A stretch of DNA of 64,000 nt from Pontibacter korlensis (GCF_000973725.1 NZ_CP009621.1:1369501-1433500), one strand, 5' to 3'. Shown: positions 54,364 through 62,902, numbered from the stretch's first letter. Made by a program: numbers and translations. The notes: a model not told the origin generated them from the letters alone.

Positions 54364-54579
54364 GTTCATTAAACGAAAAGCTTCAGCTCTCGTTATTCCT
54401 TTTTCTATGAGTATAGGCGGGTCATTTTCTTTCGCTACCACCAGCTTAAACTTGTTGTCTTTGTCCTGGTAATAGATAAGCGTAGTAAGATCTTCGTAAG
54501 CTACACTAAAGATCTTTCTTGTTTCCCCACCGGCATAAAAATTATAATTATCTAACGTTATATTTCGCATTAACTTCAT
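54352..54579 (-). CDS. Small protein of unknown function
   Basis: 75 residues, soluble and basic/acidic mixed (DNYNFYAGGETRKIFSVAYEDLTTLIYYQDKDNKFKLVVAKENDPPILIEKGITRAEAFRLM). Two Met starts are possible (residues 1 or 4). Its last codons form the stem of its own terminator, which supports a genuine, tightly ended gene. No family recognised. Confidence 0.6.
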   Translation of the reverse strand: MKLMRNITLDNYNFYAGGETRKIFSVAYEDLTTLIYYQDKDNKFKLVVAKENDPPILIEKGITRAEAFRLMNTRP

Positions 54580-55130
54580 ATCCCTACAATCTCCTGGTAT
54601 TTTAACGGTGAAACACCCAATTTATGTTTCAAAAAAATTAATAGTACAAGTAGATTCTTCAGAAAACAACATAGCTGATAAACAGCATTTTAAGGCTATC
54701 GAGCCACTATTTCGGCATTCAATCCCATTGTTTGCATAAGATCGGCACTTGCAGATGTCCACCCAAAGCAGTACAAAAAGCAGGCCAAAGTATATAGTTA
54801 CTGCTATACTCCTATGTATACATCAGACAACAAATAATAATATTCTGCACGAAGCCGGAGAAACAGCATAACCCACTGCATTCTAGACACCTGCATTATC
54901 GCACATAATACACTTTTGATGAATCCGAAAAATGCGTAGGTTTATCTGGTTTTTGGTGAGGTGCTAAGTTTACAGCGGAAGCTAGTAGGAAGCCCAGAAT
55001 TTAGCAGCGGGTGGGGAGGATCAGAATACGATGAAGCAGCATGCTTTCGTTACTGAAGACACCGTACACCGCTATTACTTCCGGACCGGACACTGCATCA
55101 AGTGCTGGCAATTTATAAGATCCTGAACCT
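54580..55130. other. Intergenic region without a supported gene
   Basis: About 550 bases between divergent small genes. I see scattered AT-rich segments and one AAGTATA word but no credible open frame, tRNA or strong hairpin. Confidence 0.35.
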
Positions 55131-55436
55131 ATGAGCAGCAGCAAACAGACTTGGCTGAACTGGCTACTATACTTTGTTGTTTTTGAGCTAGTAGTGTTCT
55201 TTGGACTGCAGTGGCTCTTGTCGGGTATGGGCATGAGCAACCAATACCAGCCCGAGAATACAGTGGTGCCTAACTGGGTGAAAGCAGTTACGTTTATACT
55301 TCTTTACCTGGTGTGCCTATTGGCAGCAGTCTTAATTGTGAGTAGCTCAGTACCAAGCAAGCACCGCCCCCAACTCATGCGCTGGGTATACCTGGCTCTA
55401 CTGGGGATGATCATTATGTTGTTTTTCCTGTTTTAA
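55131..55436 (+). CDS. Small membrane protein, three predicted spans
   Basis: 101 residues: WLNWLLYFVVFELVVFFGLQWLL (about 8-30), VKAVTFILLYLVCLLAAVLIV (about 50-70) and WVYLALLGMIIMLFFLF (about 85-101) are hydrophobic. The loop GMSNQYQPENTVVPN lies between spans 1 and 2. Start ATG with no clear Shine-Dalgarno. 30 bases before the next gene, so possibly co-transcribed. No family identified. Confidence 0.7.
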   Translation: MSSSKQTWLNWLLYFVVFELVVFFGLQWLLSGMGMSNQYQPENTVVPNWVKAVTFILLYLVCLLAAVLIVSSSVPSKHRPQLMRWVYLALLGMIIMLFFLF

Positions 55437-55466
55437 CCGATACTCAAGATTATATACACTACAAGT

Positions 55467-56225
55467 ATGATAAGGACAAAGAATCTTTTACCGCTAATAC
55501 TCTGCCTGCTGCTTGGTTATACCGCCTTTGGCCAAACCAGCAGTGGGCAAGGCCGCTATTTTATACAGCTGCAAGACGGACGAATTGTTTATGCTGACAA
55601 GCTGCAGTACAAATCGCCTATCTTTAAGTCAAACCACTTCCTGCTGGATGACTCTCTAAAGTATAATCCAAGCATGGTGAGTGTTTTTCAAAACGAGGAT
55701 GGCTTTTTTGCACGTGTAGAAGCTGGCAGCAGGTACGATGCTTTTGCCAAGCGCCTTACCGATGGCCCACGTATAGATAGATTCTACACAACCCGCACGT
55801 ATTATGACGGAGGTGGCTATGGTTACTCTCCGTACGGCTATGGTTACGGGTATGGCATGCCGCGCACCAGCCGCAAGCGCATCTACTTCTTCTCAAAAGA
55901 CAACGGGCCTCTTTACATCATGAACTACGACAACCTGGAGACAGCCCTCGCAGACAATGCTTCCAGCATGGCGCTGCTTCGCCGGTACAAGAAGGACAAG
56001 CTGATTAACACAGGTGTATCTATAGTTGGAGCGGGCTTGCTGGCGGTAGGCGCAGTTAAGTCTATCAATGACTCGCAAGAGATAAATGGCACCACAAACC
56101 TAAAGGTATCCCCGCTCATGTATGCCGGGGCAGGCATCTTAGGTGCTCAGCTCGTTATCAACCTCTTCCAGAAGGATAAGCTGACTCAGGCCATGGAGGT
56201 TTACAACTACCAACTAAAGCAATAA
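55467..56225 (+). CDS. Secreted Tyr/Gly-rich protein of unknown function
   Basis: 252 residues. A signal peptide (ends AFGQ) is followed by a domain with LQDGRIVYADKLQYKSPIF and NHFLLDDSLKYNP, a short Tyr/Gly-rich stretch (about 117-131), then YFFSKDNGPLYIMNYDNLETAL, and a hydrophobic helix pair near the end (INTGVSIVGAGLLAVGAV, PLMYAGAGILGAQLVINLF). The location may be the outer membrane or periplasm. No family recognised. Convergent with a MmcQ/YjbR gene through a shared terminator. Confidence 0.7.
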   Translation: MIRTKNLLPLILCLLLGYTAFGQTSSGQGRYFIQLQDGRIVYADKLQYKSPIFKSNHFLLDDSLKYNPSMVSVFQNEDGFFARVEAGSRYDAFAKRLTDGPRIDRFYTTRTYYDGGGYGYSPYGYGYGYGMPRTSRKRIYFFSKDNGPLYIMNYDNLETALADNASSMALLRRYKKDKLINTGVSIVGAGLLAVGAVKSINDSQEINGTTNLKVSPLMYAGAGILGAQLVINLFQKDKLTQAMEVYNYQLKQ

Positions 56226-56262
56226 AATAAAAGCCGGAGCCGCAAACTCCGGCTTTTATTTT
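56224..56262. terminator. Bidirectional terminator between convergent genes
   Basis: Sixteen-base perfect arms (56224-56239, 56247-56262), with GCCGGAG core and A/T-rich outer arms; it overlaps the stop of the minus gene (56261). Confidence 0.85.
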
Positions 56263-56614
56263 ATACTTCCAGGCCCAGCTCCTTCTGCACTTTTCTCGGC
56301 AGCTTTTGTGCCACCATTCTGTACGAGGCCAGAATATACTGCTCCCACTCCTGTGGCTTCAAGCGATTCAGATCGTCTACTGCTACCCACTTGTACCGCG
56401 CCAGGTAAGGAGCAGGGCTAAAACCAGGGCAGCTGCTTAACTCATCAAACTCCTCCGGACTAGCTTTAAAAGAAGCAGAGGTAGGCGTTTGATCAAGACC
56501 TGCTATCAGAAACATCTTGTCGCCTACGCAGAAGCACAAGTCGTGCTCCCACTTTATACTTTCAGTTACACCAGGCAGCTGCCGGCATAACTCCTGTAAG
56601 TTCTCAATTGTCAT
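56261..56614 (-). CDS. MmcQ/YjbR family protein
   Basis: 117 residues. The family core runs SIKWEHDLCFCVGDKMFLIAGLDQTP, then SFKASPEEFDELSSCPGFSPAPYLARYKWVAVDDLNRL, with the closing YILASYRMVAQKLPRKVQKEL helix. Members have a cyclophilin-like or DNA-binding-like fold; a DNA-binding role has been proposed but is not established. Length is typical. Confidence 0.88.
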   Translation of the reverse strand: MTIENLQELCRQLPGVTESIKWEHDLCFCVGDKMFLIAGLDQTPTSASFKASPEEFDELSSCPGFSPAPYLARYKWVAVDDLNRLKPQEWEQYILASYRMVAQKLPRKVQKELGLEV

Positions 56615-56682
56615 ACGAACGTGCTGTTTATACTTGCGGCTGGCAATTTATACTTTCATCTGCATTGTTGAAGTGATTTTCG

Positions 56683-56690
56683 TAGTTTTG
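56683..56690 (+). promoter_or_regulatory. Candidate -7 box (TAGTTTTG) of the alpha/beta hydrolase gene
   Basis: TAGTTTTG fits TAnnTTTG and lies 29 bases before the ATG at 56720. The -33 element is not well placed. Confidence 0.4.
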
Positions 56691-56719
56691 GATAAAGCCC
56701 ACTACACCAGCTACCTTCT

Positions 56720-57436
56720 ATGGAAAACCTACTGCTATTACACGGAGCATTAGGCTCATCAACTACAATGGAGCCGCTGAAACAGGCTCTACAAGATACC
56801 TTTCTAGTACATACCCTGGACTTTTCAGGCCACGGAGGTAAGCCCTTACCGCAGGAGCCTTTTACCATGCATCTGTTTGTACAGGACATTCTGCAGTTTC
56901 TGGAGCAGGAGCAGATCAGTAGCACGCATATCTTTGGCTACAGCATGGGCGGGTATGCCGCGCTAATCTTAGCCATGCACCACCCTGAGTGCATCCGCAG
57001 CATTTATACCTTAGCTACTAAGTTTGCCTGGTCCGAAGAAGCTGCGCAGAAGGAAATCAAATTGCTGAACCCAACGAAAGTGGAGGAGAAGGTACCAGCC
57101 TTTGCCGCTGCACTAGCCAATCGCCATACTCCGCAGGACTGGAAACAGGTAATGCACCATACAGCTGGCATGATGCTCCAGCTTGGCCAAAGCCCTATCC
57201 TCTCAACCGAAACACTTCCAAAGGTACAGCTCCCCGTGCGGGTAGCAGTAGGAGATCGGGACAATATGGTATCTGTAGAGGAAACGCTCTGGGCTTACCG
57301 CTTATTACCTGATGCGCGCCTGCAGGTGCAGCCCAACACACGCCATCCTCTTGAGGCACTCCCGGTTTGCGAATTAAGCCAGCAGATAAGGCAATTCATC
57401 GGGCAACTAACCGTTTACCCTTCAGTAACACATTAG
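56720..57436 (+). CDS. Alpha/beta hydrolase
   Basis: 238 residues, cytosolic. LLLHGALGSS is the oxyanion-region loop, LDFSGHGGKP follows strand 3, and the nucleophile elbow is GYSMGG (about residues 73-78). The acid lies in GDRDNMVSVEE and the catalytic His probably in NTRHPLEAL. Family members are esterases, MenH-like enzymes or thioesterases; substrate cannot be assigned. The stop is 3 bases before the RlpA-like gene, suggesting co-transcription. Confidence 0.87.
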   Translation: MENLLLLHGALGSSTTMEPLKQALQDTFLVHTLDFSGHGGKPLPQEPFTMHLFVQDILQFLEQEQISSTHIFGYSMGGYAALILAMHHPECIRSIYTLATKFAWSEEAAQKEIKLLNPTKVEEKVPAFAAALANRHTPQDWKQVMHHTAGMMLQLGQSPILSTETLPKVQLPVRVAVGDRDNMVSVEETLWAYRLLPDARLQVQPNTRHPLEALPVCELSQQIRQFIGQLTVYPSVTH

Positions 57437-57439
57437 CCT

Positions 57440-57877
57440 ATGCTTTCTTTTTTACCCTTTTCATTCAAATCTGCATTTTACCGCCTGACCAAAGCCACAG
57501 TTGCCGCTGCCACAGCAGCACTTTGCCTCAGTTCCTGCGCCTCTTCTGCTCCTGGCTTTGGGGAGAAAGGATATACCGAAGAAGGCAAAGCTTCTTACTA
57601 CGCCCGCAAGTTCCAAGGCCGGAAAATGGCTAATGGCGAGGAGTACCGCCGTGGTAAAATGACTGCCGCCCATAAAACGCTTCCTTTTGGCACCAAGGTA
57701 AAGGTTACAAACCTACAAACGCACAAAACGGTGAAGGTGGAGATTACCGACAGAGGCCCTTTTGTACGTGGCAGAGTTGTAGACTTATCAGAAGCCGCTG
57801 CCAAACGTGTAGATATGATGAAAGCGGGTGTGGTACCTGTCAGAGTGAAAGTAGTGAAGTCTGCAAAATCAAAATAG
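57440..57877 (+). CDS. RlpA-family septal lipoprotein/lytic transglycosylase-like
   Basis: 145 residues. A lipobox LSSC places the lipidated Cys near residue 32; the double-psi beta-barrel follows: [21 protein letters not shown], then [42 protein letters not shown]. The catalytic/binding Asp lies in ITDRGPF. RlpA cleaves naked glycan strands at the septum in Pseudomonas; activity varies between species. No SPOR domain follows, so septal targeting is less certain. Confidence 0.88.
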   Translation: MLSFLPFSFKSAFYRLTKATVAAATAALCLSSCASSAPGFGEKGYTEEGKASYYARKFQGRKMANGEEYRRGKMTAAHKTLPFGTKVKVTNLQTHKTVKVEITDRGPFVRGRVVDLSEAAAKRVDMMKAGVVPVRVKVVKSAKSK

Positions 57878-57995
57878 AGCCCCCCTAATATAACTGTAGT
57901 AAGCTGCACGTAAACTGCAACATACATTCACCCTATGTTTAGTGTATTTATCTAAAACATAGCAACTTCTTCTTGATATTCCGCAATTCTTTGTA

Positions 57996-58003
57996 TAGCT
58001 TTG
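57996..58003 (+). promoter_or_regulatory. -7 box immediately before the start codon (leaderless candidate)
   Basis: TAGCTTTG ends 3 bases before ATG 58007, so transcription would start at or near the A of the start codon. Confidence 0.5.
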
Positions 58004-58006
58004 GGC

Positions 58007-58387
58007 ATGTTTAAAGCTTGGGAAAAAGTGCGCGATTTTCTGCCTATGGCAGCCGTTCTGCTGCTATGCATGCTGGTTATGCCCGCTACCCAAGCCTATG
58101 CAGATAACAACAATGGCTCATCTGCCACTACCACTACTGTACAGACACAGGTAGTACAGCCGGGCCAAGAAACAAAAGCTGGCACAGATAAAGCTAGGCC
58201 AAAACCCACAGCCACCAAACCCCAGGATAAGTCGGTACTGGATTCGGACGTATTGGAAAGCCCACTGGCTTATTTCCGCGACGCCTTCACACCGGAAGAG
58301 GAAGACTCTAATGATGCCTCAGGCGCTGGCGTTATCATGATCACTATCAAAGCACTAATTGCAACGTTGCTGTCCACAGTAATGTAA
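58007..58387 (+). CDS. Secreted or anchored protein of unknown function
   Basis: 126 residues from ATG 58007; an in-frame TTG two codons upstream overlaps the -7 box. An N-terminal hydrophobic segment (FLPMAAVLLLCMLVMPATQAYA) is a signal peptide, then a low-complexity Thr/Gln/Lys/Pro region (about 33-75), an acidic stretch (FTPEEEDSND), and a hydrophobic C-terminus (GVIMITIKALIATLLSTVM) that could anchor it. No family recognised. Possibly translated from a leaderless mRNA. Confidence 0.6.
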   Translation: MFKAWEKVRDFLPMAAVLLLCMLVMPATQAYADNNNGSSATTTTVQTQVVQPGQETKAGTDKARPKPTATKPQDKSVLDSDVLESPLAYFRDAFTPEEEDSNDASGAGVIMITIKALIATLLSTVM

Positions 58388-58778
58388 TTTCACTCTCCCT
58401 TTTTAAGCGTAACCTTCGAAAAGAACCTTCCACTATGGTTCGCTGCTTTTACGCACCTGAAGAAACCTTATTTCCTACTACTCTTACCCCTGCTTTCCCA
58501 AAGAATGCCGAGGAGGAGTTATAGCGACGCTCTGGCTGACCTATCAATGCAAAGTATACACAACTATAACGTGGCTACTCTTCTAGCTAACTAAGCAAGA
58601 AAGCAGCTGATTTTATACTCTTTATTAAACCTTGGCTTAGGCACCGGGTCTAAGAACTGAAGATTACTACAGCAGAAAAGCTGTTTTTAAAGGTGAGTTT
58701 GGCCGGAGTTGGTAGCTCCGGCCTTTTTTATGTTCCTCCGTTACACTCCTGATCAACAGGCAGAAGCCCATGTAAGCC
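58388..58778. other. Intergenic region with an orphan terminator
   Basis: About 390 bases. No credible gene; short frames of 29 and 15 codons (58435, 58547) lack support. The strong terminator at 58701 lies about 310 bases after the preceding gene, leaving room for a long 3' UTR or a small RNA. Confidence 0.35.
58701..58730 (+). terminator. Intrinsic terminator
   Basis: GGCCGGAG (58701-58708) and CTCCGGCC (58716-58723) followed by TTTTTTA. Ends the 58007 transcript or a separate small RNA. Confidence 0.8.
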
Positions 58779-59534
58779 TTATATAAAGTCACTCACCAGG
58801 GCGAGTACAAGGCCAAGCAGCGTTGCAAAAAGCTTATTACGGTTAAAGTGGTGGTCCGGGCTTGTTTCGAATAGTATGGTAGTGGAGATGTGCAGAAAGT
58901 TACCTGCAACCAATCCTGTAAGGGCAGTGAAAACCAATCCGTCTGCAGCTTCCTGTGTCAGTAACGTATTACTCACCAGGATACCCAGTGGCGAACCTAT
59001 GGCAAACACCAACAACCACAGAAAAGCCTTCCGGAAATTCTCCAGCCGCGACAATAGTACCGACATAAGGGCAAAAGCCGCAGGTATATGGTGCAACGTT
59101 ATGCCGAGTAGTACCAGGTAAAAATTATTTGACGTGTGCTCATATCCGCCACTGTGTGCATGCGCGTGCCCATGCTCTACCAGTATACTTCCTTCCAGGA
59201 AGGAGTGTACAAACAGCGAGCCCAGCAATAGAAACGGCATGGAGTCGGTGTGCCCGTGGTGGTGAATATGACCATGCTCTACACCATGAGAGAAAAGCTC
59301 CAGCACTAACTGTAAGAAGAAACCTGCCAGAACCCAGTATCCTACCCGATAGGGGCTACTGCTACTATTTAGCAACACCTCTGGCAGCAAATGAATAATG
59401 GTAATTGTAAATAGGTAGGCTCCGCTAAAAGCCAGGGCCATTTTAAGCCACTTAGCATTAGTTGGCGGAAACACTTTTACTAAAAAGCCGGATAATATTA
59501 CTGTAAAGAAAAGCGCAAGTATAGCTATGGTCAT
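58779..59534 (-). CDS. ZIP-family divalent metal transporter
   Basis: 251 residues with eight hydrophobic spans. The TM4 motif HSFLEG (110-115) and TM5 motif HHIPAA (148-153) are the zinc-binding signatures. Two His-rich loops, HGVEHGHIHHHGH (83-95) and EHGHAHAHSGGYEH (120-133), flank TM4 and probably collect metal. Zinc or iron uptake is likely by family. It ends 8 bases from the methyltransferase gene (both minus), so the two probably form an operon. Confidence 0.93.
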   Translation of the reverse strand: MTIAILALFFTVILSGFLVKVFPPTNAKWLKMALAFSGAYLFTITIIHLLPEVLLNSSSSPYRVGYWVLAGFFLQLVLELFSHGVEHGHIHHHGHTDSMPFLLLGSLFVHSFLEGSILVEHGHAHAHSGGYEHTSNNFYLVLLGITLHHIPAAFALMSVLLSRLENFRKAFLWLLVFAIGSPLGILVSNTLLTQEAADGLVFTALTGLVAGNFLHISTTILFETSPDHHFNRNKLFATLLGLVLALVSDFI

Positions 59535-59542
59535 GCAGGGCG

Positions 59543-60286
59543 TTATTTTTTTAGCACGAATATCATTCTATCGCTAGTAGCTTGGTTGTATGGTGTCAAC
59601 TCGTAACTTCCGAAGGTTTCGACCAGGCGCAGTTGCGTCATGCTGAAGTACTCCAGAAAATCCTCTTGACGCAGTGCCCGCACTCGCTCTACATAGTTAT
59701 GCTCCTTCCCCTGATCGTGAAACCTGATGCTCTTCACAATGAAGCCATTCTCTACGCCACGGGTAATCTTAAAGTTTATACCCTGCACTTCCTTCTCCTC
59801 CGTGGCTACTAAACGGTCTATCACCTTATCAGTGTTCATGAAATCGATTACCAGCTTGCCTCCGTGTTTCAGGTTCTCGGCTGCAGCACAAAGAGCTACT
59901 ACATTCTCCGTATCGGTATCAAAGTACCCGAAACTGGTAAACAGGTTAAGTATAAAATCAAAACCCTCAGGCCTGAATACCTCCCGCATATCGTGTCGCA
60001 CAAAATGCAACCGCTCGTTCTCATGCTGCTTGGCAAACTGTATGCTTTTTTCTGACAGGTCTATACCCGTAACATCAAAGCCTTTCTGGTTAAGGTAAAG
60101 CGAGTAGCGACCTTTGCCGCAAGCTAAATCCAGCAGCTTCTCGTGTGGCTTAGGGTGCAGGTATGCCAGCAACCTATCCATGAAATGCTGCGCCTCCTGC
60201 ATGTCGCGGTGTTGGTAAAGAATATGGTAATACGGCGAATCGAACCAGGTACTAAACCACTCCGCCGTGTCCGGTTGTGCTTCCAT
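59543..60286 (-). CDS. Class I SAM-dependent methyltransferase
   Basis: 247 residues. Motif I LLDLACGKGRYSLYL (about 52-66), motif II acidic VTGIDLSEKS (about 73-82), and FDFILNLFTSFGYFDT for motif IV are present. The C-terminal part has two antiparallel beta strands (EHNYVERVRALRQEDFLEYF). Substrate is not predictable; small-molecule methyltransferases of this type are common. A TATATTTG box lies about 28 bases upstream (60314-60321). Confidence 0.9.
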   Translation of the reverse strand: MEAQPDTAEWFSTWFDSPYYHILYQHRDMQEAQHFMDRLLAYLHPKPHEKLLDLACGKGRYSLYLNQKGFDVTGIDLSEKSIQFAKQHENERLHFVRHDMREVFRPEGFDFILNLFTSFGYFDTDTENVVALCAAAENLKHGGKLVIDFMNTDKVIDRLVATEEKEVQGINFKITRGVENGFIVKSIRFHDQGKEHNYVERVRALRQEDFLEYFSMTQLRLVETFGSYELTPYNQATSDRMIFVLKK

Positions 60287-60313
60287 GCAAGTGTTCTAAA
60301 AGCAATAGTGTTG

Positions 60314-60321
60314 CAAATATA
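60314..60321 (-). promoter_or_regulatory. Candidate -7 box (TATATTTG) of the methyltransferase-ZIP unit
   Basis: TATATTTG on the minus strand, 28 bases before ATG 60286. No clear -33 TTG. Confidence 0.45.
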
Positions 60322-60400
60322 GGTGAAAATTACCGAACCCGGGTATACGTATCATAAATTGGAAAGTGTTGTTCTAAAATACTGCTGTATGGACACAAAA

Positions 60401-60438
60401 AAGCCTGCCGCAGCTGCTTATGAGCTGCGGCAGGCCTT
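60401..60438 (-). terminator. Terminator of the small lipoprotein gene
   Basis: Fifteen-base arms AAGCCTGCCGCAGCT (60401-60415) and complement (60423-60438, one bulge); T-rich exit on the minus strand. Confidence 0.85.
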
Positions 60439-60454
60439 CTATATTTTCAGAAAA

Positions 60455-60763
60455 TTATTCTTTTGTAGCGCCAGCTTTAGTGTTTGTCTCTGTAGCTTCA
60501 GAAACAGTGTCACCAGGGTTGATGGTATTACCTCCCAAGTCACGGTCTGGCATTATCTGTCCGTGCTCTGTTTCACCACCCTGCACACCACTAGTCGTTA
60601 CTTCTGGCGATCCGGCATCAGAAACATTAAAAGTTTGGCGTGTACCTGGCTCTACATAGTCTGTAGACACTTTCTCGTCAGGTCTGAGGTCTGATGGTGT
60701 ACCACAAGAAGCCACCAATAAACCGCAGGCTGCGGCAAATACTGCTGTTAGATTCTTATTCAT
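60455..60763 (-). CDS. Small lipoprotein of unknown function
   Basis: 102 residues. Lipobox VASC gives an acylated Cys at residue 20. The mature part is hydrophilic and rich in Thr, Glu, Gly and Asp (VSTDYVEPGTRQTFNVSDAGSPEVTTSGVQGGETEHGQIMPDRDL), probably disordered. No family. It is monocistronic with a strong terminator, and two AAGTATA words lie just before its start. Confidence 0.7.
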   Translation of the reverse strand: MNKNLTAVFAAACGLLVASCGTPSDLRPDEKVSTDYVEPGTRQTFNVSDAGSPEVTTSGVQGGETEHGQIMPDRDLGGNTINPGDTVSEATETNTKAGATKE

Positions 60764-60871
60764 TTTTTATACTTTTTTATACTTTCCGAATAAGCACCTT
60801 GCCTCCTATAGCAAAAGCAAAGCCTTATTTATCAATATTTTACGACACCTTACCTTAAATAGGTTATAGTA

Positions 60872-61462
60872 CTACTCTGCCAGCAGATTTTTGCGGCGCA
60901 GATAGCTCTCCATCAACTTCAGGTCGTTAGGGCTGTTAAAGATGCGGAACGGCATATGGATGAAAACCGGCACCTGGAATGTACGTGCAACCCAACCTTT
61001 CCAACCTCCTGGTAGTTGGGCATTGTTTGGCGGCTGCAACCACAGCATATAACCACTGTCTTTCTTTTGGGCACGCTCGATCATATCCCAGGTCAGGGCC
61101 ATTCCTTCGCGCTCATTTCGTCTGAGCAGGATCTGACGCTGATCTACCTCGTAAGTAAGCTTCTCGAACAGCGGGCTGCCCTGCTCTACCTGCGTTACAC
61201 TCATTACCTGCGCCGAACGCAGCAGCACGAAAAGCAGCGTTACGATGATGGCACCAGCCACCCACCACCACGAAAAGCTAAAGATAGCTGGCAGCAGGAA
61301 TAATACCAGTGGAATTAAAGCTTGCCACCAGCTCTTGCTCCATACCTGGCCTAGTGCCATACGGGTATAATCGTTTTTATCTAGTTGATATTTCTTTGTT
61401 CGGATAGCCAGTGGATTAGCTCCCTGCGCCATCCGGCGACCTCTTTGGTTTGGTTGCTGCAT
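60872..61462 (-). CDS. Membrane protein with YcxB-like C-terminal domain
   Basis: 196 residues. A basic N-terminus precedes two adjacent hydrophobic helices (WWQALIPLVLFLLPAIFSFSWWW, VAGAIIVTLLFVLLRSAQ, about 46-87). The C-terminal part, TYEVDQRQILLRRNEREGMALTWDMIERAQKKDSGYMLWL and PVFIHMPFRIFNSPNDLKLMESYLRR, resembles YcxB-like domains. Function not established. Located just upstream of nadC on the same strand's far side, with about 100 bases between. Confidence 0.7.
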   Translation of the reverse strand: MQQPNQRGRRMAQGANPLAIRTKKYQLDKNDYTRMALGQVWSKSWWQALIPLVLFLLPAIFSFSWWWVAGAIIVTLLFVLLRSAQVMSVTQVEQGSPLFEKLTYEVDQRQILLRRNEREGMALTWDMIERAQKKDSGYMLWLQPPNNAQLPGGWKGWVARTFQVPVFIHMPFRIFNSPNDLKLMESYLRRKNLLAE

Positions 61463-61564
61463 AAATTAATTAGTGTAAATTCTCTGTCTTCTTTTCCAGC
61501 CCCTCCGGCCATGCCTGCAGAGCAAAGTCAAGTTAATTCCCGCTGGTAAACAGGGGCAAATGGT

Positions 61565-62422
61565 TTAAAAAGCCTTAAGACTTAGGTCTATGCTTCTGTT
61601 AGAGTGGGTAAGTGCGCCAACGGAGATATAGTCTACGCCACACTCTGCCACGGCACGTATGGTTTCTTCTGTGATACCTCCAGATGCTTCTGTTTCGTAC
61701 TTGCCTCCGATCATGGCCACTGCCTCCCGCATCATATCTGTACTCATGTTGTCTAACATAATGCGATGGATGCCGCCTGTCTCCAGAGCCTCCTGTACCT
61801 CCTGCAGGTTGCGCGTCTCCACCTCTATCTTCAGGTCTTTGCCTTTTTCCTGCAGGTAGCGTTGGGTAGCAGTAATGGCTGCGTTCACGCCTCCAGCATA
61901 GTCCACGTGATTATCCTTCAGCATTACCATATCATAGAGGCCAAAGCGGTGGTTATGGCCGCCACCTATCACTACAGCCCATTTCTCCATCAACCGGAAA
62001 TTTGGGGTGGTTTTGCGGGTGTCTAACAGTTTTGCTCCGGTACCCTCTATCAGGCTGGCCATATAATTGGTATACGTCGCAATGCCGCTCATACGCTGCA
62101 TACAGTTCAGCACCAGTCGCTCAGCAGTAAGTATACTTTGTGCCTTTCCCTTCACGGTAAAAGCCACATCGCCACGCTGCATGCGGTCGCCATCGTGCAT
62201 CTTTACATCCAGTTCCAGACCAGGGTCTACTGCTTTAAAGATGTAGCCAGCCAGCTCTACACCAGCCAATACGCCATCGCCTTTTACCAGCAAGCGTGCC
62301 TGGTTTTGTGCATCGGTAGGTATGCCCGCCAACGAGGAATGATCTCCGTCGCCTACGTCCTCTGCCAAGGCCTTGGCGATGAACTCGTTTATGCTTGTTT
62401 CGGTCAGGTATGTCGGTTTCAC
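61565..62422 (-). CDS. nadC: Nicotinate-nucleotide pyrophosphorylase (carboxylating)
   Basis: 285 residues. Catalyses quinolinate + PRPP to nicotinate mononucleotide in NAD synthesis. AEDVGDGDHSS near the N-terminus, TAERLVLNCMQRMSGIATYT (about 100-120), LLDTRKTTPNFRLMEKWAVVIGGGHNHRFGLYDMVMLKDNH (about 133-173), and EVETRNLQEVQEAL then IMLDNMS are the family signature. The start codon is GTG 62422, confirmed by its match to the usual N-terminus. It follows a TATTTTTG box by 4 bases (CACC), so the mRNA may be leaderless. Confidence 0.95.
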   Translation of the reverse strand: MKPTYLTETSINEFIAKALAEDVGDGDHSSLAGIPTDAQNQARLLVKGDGVLAGVELAGYIFKAVDPGLELDVKMHDGDRMQRGDVAFTVKGKAQSILTAERLVLNCMQRMSGIATYTNYMASLIEGTGAKLLDTRKTTPNFRLMEKWAVVIGGGHNHRFGLYDMVMLKDNHVDYAGGVNAAITATQRYLQEKGKDLKIEVETRNLQEVQEALETGGIHRIMLDNMSTDMMREAVAMIGGKYETEASGGITEETIRAVAECGVDYISVGALTHSNRSIDLSLKAF

Positions 62423-62426
62423 GGTG

Positions 62427-62434
62427 CAAAAATA
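62427..62434 (-). promoter_or_regulatory. -7 box 4 bases before the nadC start, inside a terminator T-tract
   Basis: TATTTTTG on the minus strand directly follows the T-run of the hairpin at 62438-62465 and is followed by CACC-GTG. Spacing fits a transcription start at the initiation codon. Confidence 0.5.
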
Positions 62435-62437
62435 AAA

Positions 62438-62465
62438 AAAGGCTCGGTATAAACTCCGAGCCTTT
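62438..62465 (-). terminator. Terminator of the DUF4783 gene, abutting the nadC promoter
   Basis: Perfect ten-base arms AAAGGCTCGG/CCGAGCCTTT followed on the minus strand by seven T residues and ATTTTTG. It lies 24 bases after the DUF4783 stop and 16 bases before nadC. Confidence 0.85.
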
Positions 62466-62488
62466 GTAAAAATCTCATTAGTATCGTC

Positions 62489-62902
62489 TTAATCTTTGAT
62501 AAAGTTCATCGAGTGGATGAGGTATTTGTCGCCAGAGGACTTCATCCGGATCAGCACTGTATAAGAGCCCCCCTTAGAAGTATAGGTGCCGATGGCGTAC
62601 AACTGGCCCTTATCTGAGGTACCGTTATGGTTCACACTAAAGTCTACAGGTGCGTTCTTTGAGAAAAAGTTCTTCATCACGAACTCAGCCTGAGTGCTGC
62701 TGTAGCTAGTGGCTTCGCTGCCATCAAGGGTGATTTCTACCATGTTGCCAAAGCTTCTGGACAGATCTTTGGCCGAGCCTGCCTTCATTGCCTGCTTTAC
62801 GCTGTTCATGGCATCGCCCTGTGCCATGGCTTGCCCTGCCGTTAAAAGAACGGCCACCAATAACATAGAAAAAGCTACTGCAAAGTGTTTAAAGTTTTTC
62901 AT
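62489..62902 (-). CDS. DUF4783 family secreted protein
   Basis: 137 residues from ATG 62902 (MKNFKHFAVAFSMLLVAVLLTAGQAMAQ), which opens a signal peptide; the frame extends to 62932. The mature domain (about 28-137: DAMNSVKQAMKAGSAKDLSRSFGNMVEITLDG ... TYTSKGGSYTVLIRMK ... YLIHSMNFIKD) matches DUF4783, a SnoaL-like small fold in Bacteroidota. Such genes frequently precede nadC in this phylum; the reason is unknown. Its own promoter (62937-62968) and terminator make it a separate unit. Confidence 0.85.
   Translation of the reverse strand: MKNFKHFAVAFSMLLVAVLLTAGQAMAQGDAMNSVKQAMKAGSAKDLSRSFGNMVEITLDGSEATSYSSTQAEFVMKNFFSKNAPVDFSVNHNGTSDKGQLYAIGTYTSKGGSYTVLIRMKSSGDKYLIHSMNFIKD

Noticed and set aside
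58435-58524. 29-codon frame after the 58007 gene
   Set aside because: No ribosome-binding site and no protein character; too short to support.
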